From: Rhodoferax sp.
GTDB taxonomy: Bacteria; Pseudomonadota; Gammaproteobacteria; Burkholderiales; Burkholderiaceae_C
Direction of reading: 5' to 3'
Assembly: GCF_030646845.1 (NCBI RefSeq)
Contig: NZ_JAUSLE010000050.1
Span: 53,401 to 117,400 of the forward strand
Length of the DNA stretch: 64,000 bases
In this document: piece after piece, positions 19,269-27,984 of the stretch
Numbering within the stretch: position 1 is the first letter of the stretch
How the letters are laid out: the number at the start of each line of letters is the position of its first letter
The notes under the pieces: generated by a model
Told to the model about the DNA's origin: nothing
The model's input: only the letters and a program-made list of their open reading frames with translations
Databases searched by the model: none
Made by a program: the position numbers and the translations under genes

Positions 19269-19724
19269 ATGAAAACCGCTTTGATCCTCAATGGCCCCAA
19301 CCTCAATCTGCTGGGTACGCGCGAACCGGCGGTGTATGGTTCGCACACACTGGCGGATGTGGAAAATCTGTGCGCGCAGGCCTGTGCCACCCATGGCTTT
19401 GTATTGGACTTTCGCCAAAGCAATCATGAGGGTGAACTGGTGGACTGGCTGCACGAGGCCGGCCGGCTGCAGGTTGCCGGCAACCTGGCTGGGGTCATTT
19501 TGAATGCGGGGGCCTACACGCACACGTCGGTGGCGCTGCATGACGCCATCAAGGGCACGGGTATCACCCTGATTGAGCTGCACATCTCCAACGTGTTTGC
19601 CAGAGAGGCGTTTCGCCATCACTCCTATATTTCACCGGCGGCCAAGGCGGTGATGTGCGGTTTTGGCGTGAGTGGTTACGCGCTGGCGATAGCCGGTCTG
19701 GCCGGCATGCAAGCGGGAGATTGA
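19269..19724 (+). CDS. aroQ: 3-dehydroquinate dehydratase, type II
   Basis: The 151-residue protein starts [19 protein letters not shown] after the Met, with the conserved catalytic Tyr in PAVYGSHTL (Tyr23), [33 protein letters not shown] and [20 protein letters not shown], the type II signature set including the active-site His. It dehydrates 3-dehydroquinate in the shikimate pathway as a dodecamer. The next gene starts 2 nt after its stop. Confidence 0.96.
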   Translation: MKTALILNGPNLNLLGTREPAVYGSHTLADVENLCAQACATHGFVLDFRQSNHEGELVDWLHEAGRLQVAGNLAGVILNAGAYTHTSVALHDAIKGTGITLIELHISNVFAREAFRHHSYISPAAKAVMCGFGVSGYALAIAGLAGMQAGD

Positions 19725-19726
19725 GC

Positions 19727-21088
19727 ATGACGCTGAGAACACCTGAACTGCTGGCGCCCGCCGGTTCCCTCGCCATGCTGGAAACCGCCATGGCCTTTGG
19801 CGCCACCGCCGTTTATGCGGGCCAGCCACGTTATTCGCTGCGGGTGCGCAACAACGACTTTGGCAATATTGAGGTGTTGAAGCAGGGCATCGACCGGGCG
19901 CATGCGCTGGGCAACAAGTTCTTTCTGGTGTCCAACATCTTCCCGCACGACAACAAGATCAAAAGTTACGTGCAGAACATGGCGCCGGTGATTGCGCTCA
20001 AGCCGGACGCCATGATCATGTCCGACCCCGGTCTGATCATGATGGTGCGCGAGACCTGGCCCGAGATGGAGATTCACCTCTCGGTGCAGGCCAATACCGT
20101 CAATTCGGCCGCCGTGAAATTCTGGAAAAGTGTCGGGGTGAGCCGGGTGATTCTGTCGCGCGAACTGTCACTGGACCAGGTGGCGCAGATTCGCCAGGAG
20201 TGCCCGGACACCGAACTGGAGGTGTTTGTGCACGGTGCACTGTGCATTGCCTATTCGGGGCGCTGCCTGTTGTCGGGTTATTTCAATCACCGCGACGCCA
20301 ACCAGGGCAGTTGCACCAATTCCTGCCGTTGGGACTACAAGACCCTGCCCGGCGTGGTGGATGCCTCGGGCGATATTCTGGCGCCGCAGGCGGCGGCCGA
20401 GCGCGCTGAGGTCTACGTGATCGAAGAAAGCCAGCGTCCCGGCAGCTACATGCCAATCGAAGAAGACGAGCACGGCACCTACGTGATGAACTCAAAGGAC
20501 CTGCGCGCCATCGAACACGTCAAGCGGCTGGTGGAAATCGGCGTGGATTCGCTCAAGATCGAGGGGCGTACCAAGAGTCCCTATTACGTGGCGCGTACGG
20601 CGCAGACTTATCGGCAGGCGATTGACGATGCGGTGGCCGGGCGCGAACTGGACCCCGCTTTGCTGGGGCAACTCGAAGGACTGGCCAACCGGGGATATAC
20701 CTCCGGCTTCTTCCAGCGCCACACGCCCGAGTCCACCCAGAATTACCTGCGCGGCTATTCGGAGTCCGGGCGCAGCCTGTATGTGGGGGATGTGGTGTCG
20801 TTTGACGCAGCACGCGGTCTGGCTGAGGTGAACGTCAGAAACCGCTTTGCCGTGGGCGACCTGCTGGAGATCATCCACCCCGGTGGCAACCACGATCTGC
20901 AGCTCACCCACATGGAAAACCATGAAGGCCAGCCGATGCAGGTAGCACCGGGCAGCGGTCATATTGTCTGGCTGCCATTGCCCGCCACGGCGGTAGGCGC
21001 TTTCGTGGCGCGCTATGTGGCGGAGTCGGAACTGCGGGGCGCGGTTGCCGTTGAGGTGCCTGCCGGGACTGCGGTTATCACGACCTGA
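19727..21088 (+). CDS. trhP: U32 family protein, tRNA hydroxylation protein TrhP (YegQ)
   Basis: The 453-residue protein starts TLRTPELLAPAGSLAMLETA and has the U32 signature ELEVFVHGALCIAYSGRCLLS followed by NQGSCTNSCRW, whose cysteines are thought to hold an iron-sulfur cluster. The C-terminal half has SLKIEGRTKSPYYVARTAQTY and GYTSGFFQRH. Length and order match YegQ/TrhP, which with prephenate helps make 5-hydroxyuridine at tRNA position 34. Older annotations call it a collagenase-like peptidase. Linkage to aroQ and aroC, two genes of the chorismate/prephenate pathway, fits that role. Confidence 0.88.
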   Translation: MTLRTPELLAPAGSLAMLETAMAFGATAVYAGQPRYSLRVRNNDFGNIEVLKQGIDRAHALGNKFFLVSNIFPHDNKIKSYVQNMAPVIALKPDAMIMSDPGLIMMVRETWPEMEIHLSVQANTVNSAAVKFWKSVGVSRVILSRELSLDQVAQIRQECPDTELEVFVHGALCIAYSGRCLLSGYFNHRDANQGSCTNSCRWDYKTLPGVVDASGDILAPQAAAERAEVYVIEESQRPGSYMPIEEDEHGTYVMNSKDLRAIEHVKRLVEIGVDSLKIEGRTKSPYYVARTAQTYRQAIDDAVAGRELDPALLGQLEGLANRGYTSGFFQRHTPESTQNYLRGYSESGRSLYVGDVVSFDAARGLAEVNVRNRFAVGDLLEIIHPGGNHDLQLTHMENHEGQPMQVAPGSGHIVWLPLPATAVGAFVARYVAESELRGAVAVEVPAGTAVITT

Positions 21089-21090
21089 CC

Positions 21091-21510
21091 GTGGCTGAGC
21101 CTGCGTCCCCGCCGCTTCTGGAAATCAACGAGGCCGAGGTCGAGATCACGGCCATCCGGGCGCAGGGCGCGGGCGGGCAAAATGTCAACAAGGTGTCCAG
21201 CGCAATTCACCTGCGCTTTGACATTCGCGCCTCCTCCTTGCCGGAAGATGTGAAGGAGCGCCTGCTGGCGCTGCACGACAGCCGCATCACCAAGGCGGGC
21301 GTGGTCGTGATCAAGGCGCAGCAGCACCGTACCCAGGAGATGAACCGGCTGGATGCGTTTTTGCGCCTGCATGAACTGGTGAACAGTGTGGCGCGCCCTC
21401 CCAAGACCCGACGTGCCACCAAGCCCAGCTATGGCTCGAAACAGCGGCTCCGTGTTGCCAAGAGCCAGCGCTCTGAAACCAAGGCCTTGCGCGGCCGGGT
21501 CAAGGAATGA
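21091..21510 (+). CDS. arfB: Peptidyl-tRNA hydrolase / ribosome rescue factor ArfB (YaeJ)
   Basis: The 139-residue protein carries the release-factor GGQ motif at residues 28-30 (RAQGAGGQNVNKVSSA) but none of the stop-codon recognition domains, and ends in a basic tail (KTRRATKPSYGSKQRLRVAK and on) that enters the empty mRNA channel. This is the ArfB architecture; it frees ribosomes stalled without a stop codon. The start is GTG at 21091, 2 nt after the trhP stop, so it should be co-translated. Confidence 0.93.
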   Translation: MAEPASPPLLEINEAEVEITAIRAQGAGGQNVNKVSSAIHLRFDIRASSLPEDVKERLLALHDSRITKAGVVVIKAQQHRTQEMNRLDAFLRLHELVNSVARPPKTRRATKPSYGSKQRLRVAKSQRSETKALRGRVKE

Positions 21511-21597
21511 GCAGCGGCGATCGGGGAGTTGAGCCGCATCAACGCAAAGCGCAGCCTTGCGTGTCAGCATGTACGGCATGGACTCAAGGAGTGAATC

Positions 21598-22188
21598 ATG
21601 ACGGCTCAACGTATTGTCATCATTCAGGGCCACCCTGACGCGGTAACCCGGCATCTGGGCCATGCGCTGGAAGACGCGTACGCGCAGGGCGCACAAGCTG
21701 CGGGGCATGAGGTGCGGCATGTGTCGGTGGCGCAACTCGATTTTCCGCTGCTGCGCAGCCAGCAGGCCTGGGAAGCGGGCACGCTGCCTCCTGCCCTGGC
21801 ACCAGCCCAGGCTGATATCGCCTGGGCTCAACACCTTGTGCTGTTCTTCCCGCTATGGTTGGGCGACATGCCCGCCGTTTTGAAAGGCTTTCTGGAGCAA
21901 GTGGCCCGACCGGGCTTTGCGTTCAAGGCGGAGGGAGACAATCCTTACGCCATCAAGGGACTCAAAGGGCGCTCGGCTCGCGTGGTGGTCACGATGGGAA
22001 TGCCGGCGCTGCTTTACCGCTGGTACTTTCGTGCCCACAGCGTGAAGTCACTGGAGCGCAACATCCTTGGCTTCGTCGGCATATCACCTGTTAACGAGAC
22101 GCTGATCGGCATGGTGGACAAGCTGGGGGATGCTGGCGTTCAAAAGTGGACCGAGAAGTTGCGCAAGCTGGGCGCCGCTGCGCAGTAG
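21598..22188 (+). CDS. Flavodoxin-fold NAD(P)H-dependent oxidoreductase
   Basis: The 196-residue protein starts TAQRIVIIQGHPD and has LVLFFPLWLGDMPAVLKGFLEQV, the signature of the NQO1/MdaB/KefF family of FMN or FAD quinone reductases. GMPALLYRWYFRAHSVKSLERNILGF fits the same family. It probably reduces quinones with NAD(P)H. It has its own 87-bp leader after arfB and ends convergently with a diguanylate cyclase. Confidence 0.85.
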   Translation: MTAQRIVIIQGHPDAVTRHLGHALEDAYAQGAQAAGHEVRHVSVAQLDFPLLRSQQAWEAGTLPPALAPAQADIAWAQHLVLFFPLWLGDMPAVLKGFLEQVARPGFAFKAEGDNPYAIKGLKGRSARVVVTMGMPALLYRWYFRAHSVKSLERNILGFVGISPVNETLIGMVDKLGDAGVQKWTEKLRKLGAAAQ

Positions 22189-22195
22189 GGAGACC

Positions 22196-22217
22196 GTGAC
22201 CCCGAAAGGCGGGTCAC
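22196..22217. terminator. Hairpin between convergent genes
   Basis: GTGACCC (22196-22202) and GGGTCAC (22211-22217) make a perfect 7-bp stem with an 8-nt loop between the oxidoreductase stop and the diguanylate cyclase stop. There is no T-run, so intrinsic termination is uncertain. Confidence 0.35.
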
Positions 22218-23833
22218 CCTGCATCCTGCTTTTCCGAATACATGGCCAGGTCAGCACGGTGCGTCAACCGTTCGATGGAATCCCCGGCCTGCGCTTGGGC
22301 AAAACCGACGCTGATGGTCACCTGCAGGCCGTTCTGAATGCTGGCCCAGTCAAAATTCTTCACCGCAGCGCGGATGCGTTCGCAGACCTGCGCCGCGTCC
22401 AGCGCGTCCGCATGTCCGAACGCAAGTACAAACTCGTCCCCGGCCAGCCGTGCAGGCATGTCGCCTTCGCGAAGGTGCGACCTGAGAATCTGGGCAATGC
22501 ATTGAAGCACCTGGTCCCCGACCTGATGGGAGAAACGGTCGTTAACCCGTTTGAATTGATCGATGTCAATCAAGGCCACAAACAGGGGACGTCCCAGCGC
22601 CAGGCCCTGACTTAGCATGCCGGGCGCAATCTCCATGAACCGCCGACGGTTGGCCAGGCCCGTCAACGGGTCTTCAAACGAGAGTTTTTCCAGAGTTTTC
22701 GATGTGAGCTCCATCCGCTGCAGCTCTTCATGATTCTTGCGCACCTTGAGCTGCCACGCGACCACTTTCTCGCGGCTTTTGAGGGCCTCGACATGCAGGC
22801 TTTGTTCCCGCAGCCGCAAGGCCTTGAGCTCATCGCCTGACTGTTTGTCGTGGCCCTGCTCGGCCAGTATCTGGGATGCGAGCAAATGACCAAGGGCCAC
22901 CATCGGCTCGTGCTCGGCTTCCACGGCCATTTCAATCATCTTGCGGGTTCGTTGCTCTGCGCTGATCCAGTCCTTTCTGGCCCAGGCAATTTCGGCGCGC
23001 AGCCACAACTCCAGGAGGGTGAGTGAGTGGTTCCAGGGATGCCGGGCAGCCCAGGCCGCGCAGATTTCAACATCGGCCTGTGCCTCGTCCAGCTGTCCGC
23101 GCCAGCAATTCTCAATGCCCGACAGCAACGCCCACAAGGCCTGGCTGACGACATAGGCACCTTGCAGGATGCGCGCGGATGGGTTTGCGTCCTCCTGTGG
23201 GTTGTGGACTGTCCGGAGTGCGTGCAAGCGCTCAAGGTCTGGGAGTTGCCCTGTGTAATACCGCTGGCAAAAGAGTCTGAAGACTTCCGCGTGGCACTGG
23301 TTCAACCAGGGCAACACCGTGTCGGAAGAAAGCTCCTGGCGCTCCAGGATCTGGATGGCGGTTGTGAATGCTTCATCTGCCCGATCGAAGCTGCAGCCAT
23401 GAGCATAGGCGACGCCGAGGTAGTTATAGGAAAGTGCCAGAGCTGGTCCGGCTGGCAGCAGCCCGCTCAGGTGCCTGCTCAACAAGGCGGATTCAACTGC
23501 CTCTTCATTGCGGCCAAGGACGCTGAAGGTATGCGACACGGTCGTGAGTGCCTCGGATTCGCCGGACACGTCGCCGACCAGCTGAAACAGAGTCGCTGCC
23601 CGCTGGCTGGATTCATTGGCTCGCCGGAAGTGCGAAACCATCCGGTCACCGTTGGCCAGACACAGCAGCGCGCGGGCTTCCAGGTGCACGTCCTGTTGTG
23701 CCCGTGCCGCCGCCAGAACCGACTTGGCCAGGGCCTGGCACGCGACGGCATCGCCTTCGCGAAGTCTGGCGCGCGCCTCTTCCAGCAATGCATCAAAATC
23801 GCCCCCCGGCAATTCCTGGACAATGTTTTCCAT
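22214..23833 (-). CDS. Diguanylate cyclase with N-terminal TPR-like sensor region
   Basis: The 539-residue soluble protein has about 330 residues of helical repeats resembling tetratricopeptides (VACQALAKSVLAAARAQ, SYNYLGVAYAHGCSFDRADE), a short coiled coil and a C-terminal GGDEF domain from about residue 375 (SFEDPLTGLANRRRF). The active-site motif reads AGDEF (RLAGDEFVL, about 464-468), with Ala in the first Gly position; several such enzymes remain active. The inhibitory RxxD site is present as REGD five residues before it. It would make c-di-GMP in the cytoplasm. No EAL or transmembrane segment is seen. Confidence 0.9.
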   Translation of the reverse strand: MENIVQELPGGDFDALLEEARARLREGDAVACQALAKSVLAAARAQQDVHLEARALLCLANGDRMVSHFRRANESSQRAATLFQLVGDVSGESEALTTVSHTFSVLGRNEEAVESALLSRHLSGLLPAGPALALSYNYLGVAYAHGCSFDRADEAFTTAIQILERQELSSDTVLPWLNQCHAEVFRLFCQRYYTGQLPDLERLHALRTVHNPQEDANPSARILQGAYVVSQALWALLSGIENCWRGQLDEAQADVEICAAWAARHPWNHSLTLLELWLRAEIAWARKDWISAEQRTRKMIEMAVEAEHEPMVALGHLLASQILAEQGHDKQSGDELKALRLREQSLHVEALKSREKVVAWQLKVRKNHEELQRMELTSKTLEKLSFEDPLTGLANRRRFMEIAPGMLSQGLALGRPLFVALIDIDQFKRVNDRFSHQVGDQVLQCIAQILRSHLREGDMPARLAGDEFVLAFGHADALDAAQVCERIRAAVKNFDWASIQNGLQVTISVGFAQAQAGDSIERLTHRADLAMYSEKQDAG

Positions 23834-23925
23834 AGATCCAATCTGCTTTTCCGGAATACCTTCGTCGAGATATTTGCTCCGGGTTCGGTAACTGAAACGC
23901 CAACGCCTTGCGGGTGAATAGCGCA

Positions 23926-23953
23926 GAAAAAATCACGAATGTCTGATTTTTTT
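23926..23953. promoter_or_regulatory. AT-rich palindrome upstream of the diguanylate cyclase
   Basis: AAAAAATCA (23927-23935) and TGATTTTTT (23944-23952) are perfect inverted repeats with an 8-nt spacer, about 95 bp upstream of the diguanylate cyclase start. It looks like an operator or a nucleoid-protein site rather than a terminator, since the stem is almost all A/T. Confidence 0.35.
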
Positions 23954-24205
23954 CGCCCGCTCCATATGCCCAATCCAACAGGCAACGCGAGGACTACAGA
24001 ACCGGGGACGAACAGAGCAGTTCCCCCGTGCAACTCAGCCACCCTTCCAGTCAACGCACCGGGATAGGGCCTGTAGCTTTGCGTCTGCAGCTTCCGCCGC
24101 GTTTGCCAATGTAAAAAATTGTAACAGGTCTGATCTGCGATCCAGCGCCCTTGGGCCGCGTGGCGCAAGCCGCTGGCTGCGAGTCGACGGGCATGAACCA
24201 TAATG

Positions 24206-24235
24206 CTGCGACATCGGGCCCGTCCGGTGTCGCAG
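24206..24235. promoter_or_regulatory. 12-bp hairpin in the rbgA leader
   Basis: CTGCGACATCGG (24206-24217) pairs with CCGGTGTCGCAG (24224-24235), 12 pairs with one G-T wobble and a 6-nt loop. It lies 58 bp before the rbgA start. No T-run follows on either strand, so it is more likely an operator or leader RNA structure. Confidence 0.4.
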
Positions 24236-24293
24236 AACACAGCCATGTCACCGGTTGTGACGGCGCGGGTCTCGTCGGCAACAGGAGAAAAAG

Positions 24294-25253
24294 TTGGCTA
24301 TTCAGTGGTTTCCGGGTCATATGCATTTGACCAAAAAAGCCATCAGCGAACGTATCAAGAACATTGATGTGGTGGTTGAATTGCTCGACGCTCGCCTGCC
24401 AGGCTCCAGCGCCAACCCCATGCTGGCCGAGCTCACCGCGGGCAAGCCGACGTTAAAGGTGCTGAACAAGCAGGACCTGGCCGACCCGGCCCGTACCGCG
24501 CTCTGGCTGGCGCATTACAACGCGCAGCCTGGCACCCGGGCGCTGGGGCTGGACGCCAGCGTCTCCGCCCCTGCCAAGGCCCTGGCACAGGCGTGCTTCG
24601 CGCTGGCGCCCACCCGTGGCGGCAATTTCAAGCCGATGCGCGTGCTGATTTGCGGCATTCCCAACGTGGGCAAGTCCACGCTGATCAACACCCTGACGGG
24701 CAAACGTGCGACCAAAACCGGCGACGAGGCCGGCATCACCAAGCTTGAACAGCGCATCTCCCTGGCCGATGACTTCTACCTGTATGACACGCCGGGCGTG
24801 CTGTGGCCGCGCATCATCGTGGCCAAGAGCGGTTACAACCTGGCCGCCAGCGGGGCCATTGGCCGCAACGCCTTTAATGAAGAAGAGGTCGCGCTGGAGC
24901 TGCTGGACTACTTGAAAACACACTACGCAACCCTGGTGGAGGCTCGCTTCAAATTGGAGGGCGTAGCCACCATGACCGACGAGGAGTTGCTGGAAGCCAT
25001 TGGCCGCAAACGCGGCGCCCTGCAAGGTGGCCAGCGCATCAATCTGCAAAAAGCGGCCGAGATTGCGATCTACGATTTTCGCGCCGGAGTGATGGGCCGC
25101 ATCACGCTGGAAACCCCTGAGGAATTTGCAGAGTGGCTGGCAGCGGGCGAAAAACTGGATGCCCAGCGCCAGGTGAAGAAAGACGCCATCGAGCTGGACC
25201 GCAAGATCAGGTTCAAAAAAATCCCGCGACCCGATTCGCGTTCTTCTTCATAG
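24294..25253 (+). CDS. rbgA: Ribosome biogenesis GTPase RbgA (YlqF)
   Basis: The 319-residue protein is a circularly permuted GTPase: the G4 motif NKQD (58-61) comes before the G1 P-loop GIPNVGKST (from 121), and G3 is DTPG (about 162). The N-terminus AIQWFPGHMHLTKKAI, with the conserved GHM, and the C-terminal domain match YlqF/RbgA, which acts in late 50S assembly. The start is TTG at 24294 with AGGAG at the right distance; no ATG fits. It overlaps the convergent ferredoxin gene by 6 bp. Confidence 0.93.
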   Translation: MAIQWFPGHMHLTKKAISERIKNIDVVVELLDARLPGSSANPMLAELTAGKPTLKVLNKQDLADPARTALWLAHYNAQPGTRALGLDASVSAPAKALAQACFALAPTRGGNFKPMRVLICGIPNVGKSTLINTLTGKRATKTGDEAGITKLEQRISLADDFYLYDTPGVLWPRIIVAKSGYNLAASGAIGRNAFNEEEVALELLDYLKTHYATLVEARFKLEGVATMTDEELLEAIGRKRGALQGGQRINLQKAAEIAIYDFRAGVMGRITLETPEEFAEWLAAGEKLDAQRQVKKDAIELDRKIRFKKIPRPDSRSSS

Positions 25254-25544
25254 ATTGCCGCTGCGCAGCGCCAGGTCCGAACACGGAAAAGCGACGCAGG
25301 GCAGCACATACCCCTCAAGCTTTTCTTCGGCACTCAGGCCCGGCCATTCGATTTCGTAACGCACTTTGCCGTGCATCAGTTGCGCTATGCAGGTGCGGCA
25401 GGTGCCGTTGCGGCATGAGCTGGGCCAATCAATGCCACCCTGCTCAAGCGAGGCCAGCAGGGGCTGGTTGGCCCAGGCATCAATCTGTTGGTCATCAGAT
25501 TCGACATTGGCAATGAAAAATGGCGGTGGTGCAGTAGCTTTCAT
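25248..25544 (-). CDS. 2Fe-2S ferredoxin, plant type
   Basis: The 98-residue protein has the cluster ligands Cys44, Cys49, Cys52 and Cys83 in SSCRNGTCRTC and YVLPCVAFP, the spacing of plant-type [2Fe-2S] ferredoxins. It carries electrons for an unidentified partner; no oxygenase or reductase gene is next to it. The divergent neighbour is a DHH phosphoesterase. Confidence 0.9.
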   Translation of the reverse strand: MKATAPPPFFIANVESDDQQIDAWANQPLLASLEQGGIDWPSSCRNGTCRTCIAQLMHGKVRYEIEWPGLSAEEKLEGYVLPCVAFPCSDLALRSGNL

Positions 25545-25690
25545 ACGGATATTTTATTGAGCCGTAGAATGACCTTTAGCCGTTGCGCGATATGTGATTT
25601 TTGCTATATAAAAAATATGGCGTCTTGCCGTCGGGTCAGATTTTCTGGCACCTGCCCAGCGCCCAAAACCTCCAACATTGACCTTCCACC

Positions 25691-26629
25691 ATGAAATCCA
25701 TTCTTCCCCTGAGCCTGCTGATCCACCCGGACAAAAACGACCCCCAGCCACTGGTCATTTACCACGGCCGCAACTGCCCGGACGGGTTTGCGTCTGCGCT
25801 GGCGGCCTGGCTCTACTACGAGGGCAAGGCCGAGTTCCTGGGGCTCGATCATGGCGACATCAAGTCGGTGGACGATCTTCCGGCAGTGGAGGGTCGGGCT
25901 GTCTATATTCTTGATTTCTCTTTCTCACCCGAACTCCTGCGCAGCATTGAGGAGCGAGCCGCCAAACTGGTGATGCTTGACCACCACAAGAGCGCCGCAG
26001 ACAAGCTGACGGGTTTCTCCTGCCGCTGCGGCGTTGTCCATTTCGACATGCACAAGTCAGGTGCCAGGTTGGCCTGGGAGTTTTTCCATCCTGAGCAGCC
26101 AGTGCCTGATCTGGTGCGTTTTGTCGAAGATCGGGACATCTGGGTCTGGCAATACCCCGAGAGTGCCGGCTTCCTGGCGGCGCTGGACATGGAGCCGTTC
26201 AACTTTGAACGCTGGAACGAGATTGCCTCCTTCGATGCCGTGCAGTTGTCGATCTACGTTGAGCGTGGAAGGGCCATGGACGAGAAGTTCAGCAAGCTGG
26301 CCAGTGGCATCGCGGAGGCCGCCCAGGCTCTCACCTTCAATGGCGTGACCGGAATGATGGTCAACGCGCCCGGCGTTTTCCACAGCCTCGTCGGCGACAT
26401 TCTCTCCAGACAGAGCGGCACCTTTGCGCTGATGTGGAGCACTGACAAGAGCGGCGTCATCAAGGTCGGGCTGCGTTCACAACGCAGCTTTGACTGTATC
26501 CCGCTGGCGGAAAGCATGCGCGGTGGCGGACATGCGCAGGCCTGTGGTTTCAAGATGGGCGCCGAGCGACTGCCGGAACTGCTCAGCGGCCAGTTTGATG
26601 CGAAGAGCGTCGCGCGCAGCGACAGCTAA
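25691..26629 (+). CDS. DHH family phosphoesterase
   Basis: The 312-residue protein has the DHH-family metal ligands: YHGRNCPDGFASALAAW (Asp31), ILDFSFSP, and MLDHHKS (Asp97-His98-His99), plus a C-terminal DHHA1 domain ending in MRGGGHAQACGFKM. The family includes nanoRNases, cyclic-dinucleotide phosphodiesterases and exopolyphosphatases. The GGGHAQA form fits the first two, but the substrate is not determined. The last 4 bp overlap the convergent SHOCT gene. Confidence 0.87.
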   Translation: MKSILPLSLLIHPDKNDPQPLVIYHGRNCPDGFASALAAWLYYEGKAEFLGLDHGDIKSVDDLPAVEGRAVYILDFSFSPELLRSIEERAAKLVMLDHHKSAADKLTGFSCRCGVVHFDMHKSGARLAWEFFHPEQPVPDLVRFVEDRDIWVWQYPESAGFLAALDMEPFNFERWNEIASFDAVQLSIYVERGRAMDEKFSKLASGIAEAAQALTFNGVTGMMVNAPGVFHSLVGDILSRQSGTFALMWSTDKSGVIKVGLRSQRSFDCIPLAESMRGGGHAQACGFKMGAERLPELLSGQFDAKSVARSDS

Positions 26630-27051
26630 CGCTGCCCGGTCGAAAGAATCGCGGCTTTCTTTTCTTCATACTCCTGCTTCTGGATTTCTCCCCGCGCAAA
26701 TCGCTCGTTCAGGATCTGCAGTGCTGAATAGCTCGGATCGCCCCAGGTGTCGGTTGGCCCCGGCGAACGGCCCGACATGTGCCCTGGTCCGCGATGATGG
26801 TGGTGCCAGCGCTCGCCAGACCGCCGACCCAGCATGAAGATGACAACGATGCCCACCACGATCAGGACCAGCATCACCAGTGGGCCACCCCACCCGAAAC
26901 CCCCGCCGCCATTCCACATGTGCCCGTGATAGGGCCAGTTCATGGGTGGGTAGGGCGCCGTCGGCTCCCGGGATGGCTGCGCCAGCGCCAGCAAGGGGTG
27001 CAACACCGCGAAGAAGGTAACGGTCAAGAATGTCAACAGCCTGGTTTTCAT
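26626..27051 (-). CDS. SHOCT domain membrane protein
   Basis: The 141-residue protein has a signal peptide (KTRLLTFLTVTFFAVLHPLL, cut near AQP), a Gly/Trp-rich region, one transmembrane helix (PLVMLVLIVVGIVVIFML, about 57-74), a His-rich stretch (RWHHHHRGPGH) and a C-terminal SHOCT helix pair (LQILNERFARGEIQKQEYEE). SHOCT proteins of this kind are common in proteobacteria and their function is unknown. The His cluster might bind metal. Confidence 0.85.
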   Translation of the reverse strand: MKTRLLTFLTVTFFAVLHPLLALAQPSREPTAPYPPMNWPYHGHMWNGGGGFGWGGPLVMLVLIVVGIVVIFMLGRRSGERWHHHHRGPGHMSGRSPGPTDTWGDPSYSALQILNERFARGEIQKQEYEEKKAAILSTGQR

Positions 27052-27276
27052 TTCGTGGCTCCATTTCTCGAAGAATCAGCGATCACCGTGAACGCGGCAG
27101 GGATGCAGCATGGTGCAGCAGGCGAATCTGTCTTTGATGGATCACAACAAGACTCGCTTTGCCGTGGTGTTTCCTTTCATCACTTGCGCAACGCATCCGT
27201 TTGCCTGCAAACCCTGCAAGGTCTTCGGGCTTGTTCGACAATTCAGTTTTCAATGTCAGAACGCCAGGCCTCCGCC

Positions 27277-27939
27277 ATGACCCAATCCCTGAAGATCGAC
27301 TTCGTCTCCGATATTTCCTGTCCGTGGTGCGCCATCGGTCTGTCTGCGCTGGAGCAGGCGCTCGACAAGCTTCAGGGAGAGGTCGCCGCCGAACTGCACT
27401 TTCAGCCCTTCGAGCTCAACCCGCAAATGCCGCCGGGCGGGCAAGACATTGGCGAGCATCTGGCGCAAAAGTACGGCTCTACGCCCGAGCAGCAGGCTGA
27501 GATTCGTGACACCATTCGCCAGCGGGGCGCCGATGTCGGCTTCAGTTTCAATGCCGGCGGGCGTGGCCGCATCTACAACACCTTCGATGCGCATCGTCTG
27601 CTGCACTGGGCTGGGCTCGAAGCGGCGGCCAGGCAGCCAGCGTTGAAGAAAGCGTTGCTGGTGGCCTGCCACAGCCACAGCCAGAACATGGAGTCGCACG
27701 AGGTATTGCTGCGCGCGGTGGAGCAGGCAGGCCTGGACGTGCCGCGCGCCCGTGCGATTTTGGCCAGCGACGAATTTGCCCCCGAGGTGCGCAAGCGCGA
27801 AGCCTTCTACACCCGCCAGGGCATTCATTCGGTGCCGGCCGTCATCATCAACGATCGTCACCTGATCTCGGGCGGCCAGCCTGCAGCCGCATTCGAGCAG
27901 GCTCTGCGCCAGATTGCGGCGGACACGTCCGGGACATAA
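27277..27939 (+). CDS. DsbA family oxidoreductase, FrnE type
   Basis: The 220-residue protein starts TQSLKIDFVSDISCPWCAIG, with a CPWC redox motif at residues 15-18, an inserted helical domain and the cis-Pro segment HSVPAVIINDRH. No signal peptide is present, so it is cytoplasmic, like FrnE and 2-hydroxychromene isomerase relatives. It may reduce or isomerise disulfides. ATG 27277 was chosen on family similarity; ATG 27253 would add eight residues. Neither has a strong ribosome binding site. Confidence 0.87.
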   Translation: MTQSLKIDFVSDISCPWCAIGLSALEQALDKLQGEVAAELHFQPFELNPQMPPGGQDIGEHLAQKYGSTPEQQAEIRDTIRQRGADVGFSFNAGGRGRIYNTFDAHRLLHWAGLEAAARQPALKKALLVACHSHSQNMESHEVLLRAVEQAGLDVPRARAILASDEFAPEVRKREAFYTRQGIHSVPAVIINDRHLISGGQPAAAFEQALRQIAADTSGT

Positions 27940-27984
27940 GCGTGACCGCTGCGCCCACGGCGATGGGGATGGTGAGGGCCAGGC

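Larger units (their letters stand above)
23834..24293. other. 460-bp intergenic region between divergent genes
   Basis: This is the only gap above 300 bp without a convincing gene. It lies between the starts of the diguanylate cyclase (left) and rbgA (right), so it should hold both promoters. It contains an AT-rich palindrome and a strong GC-rich hairpin, listed separately. Short open frames here lack ribosome binding sites and coding character. I recognise no riboswitch. Confidence 0.6.

Noticed and set aside
24051..24326. Leftward frame of 91 codons in the gap before rbgA
   Set aside because: It overlaps the rbgA start and has no ribosome binding site or recognisable protein character.
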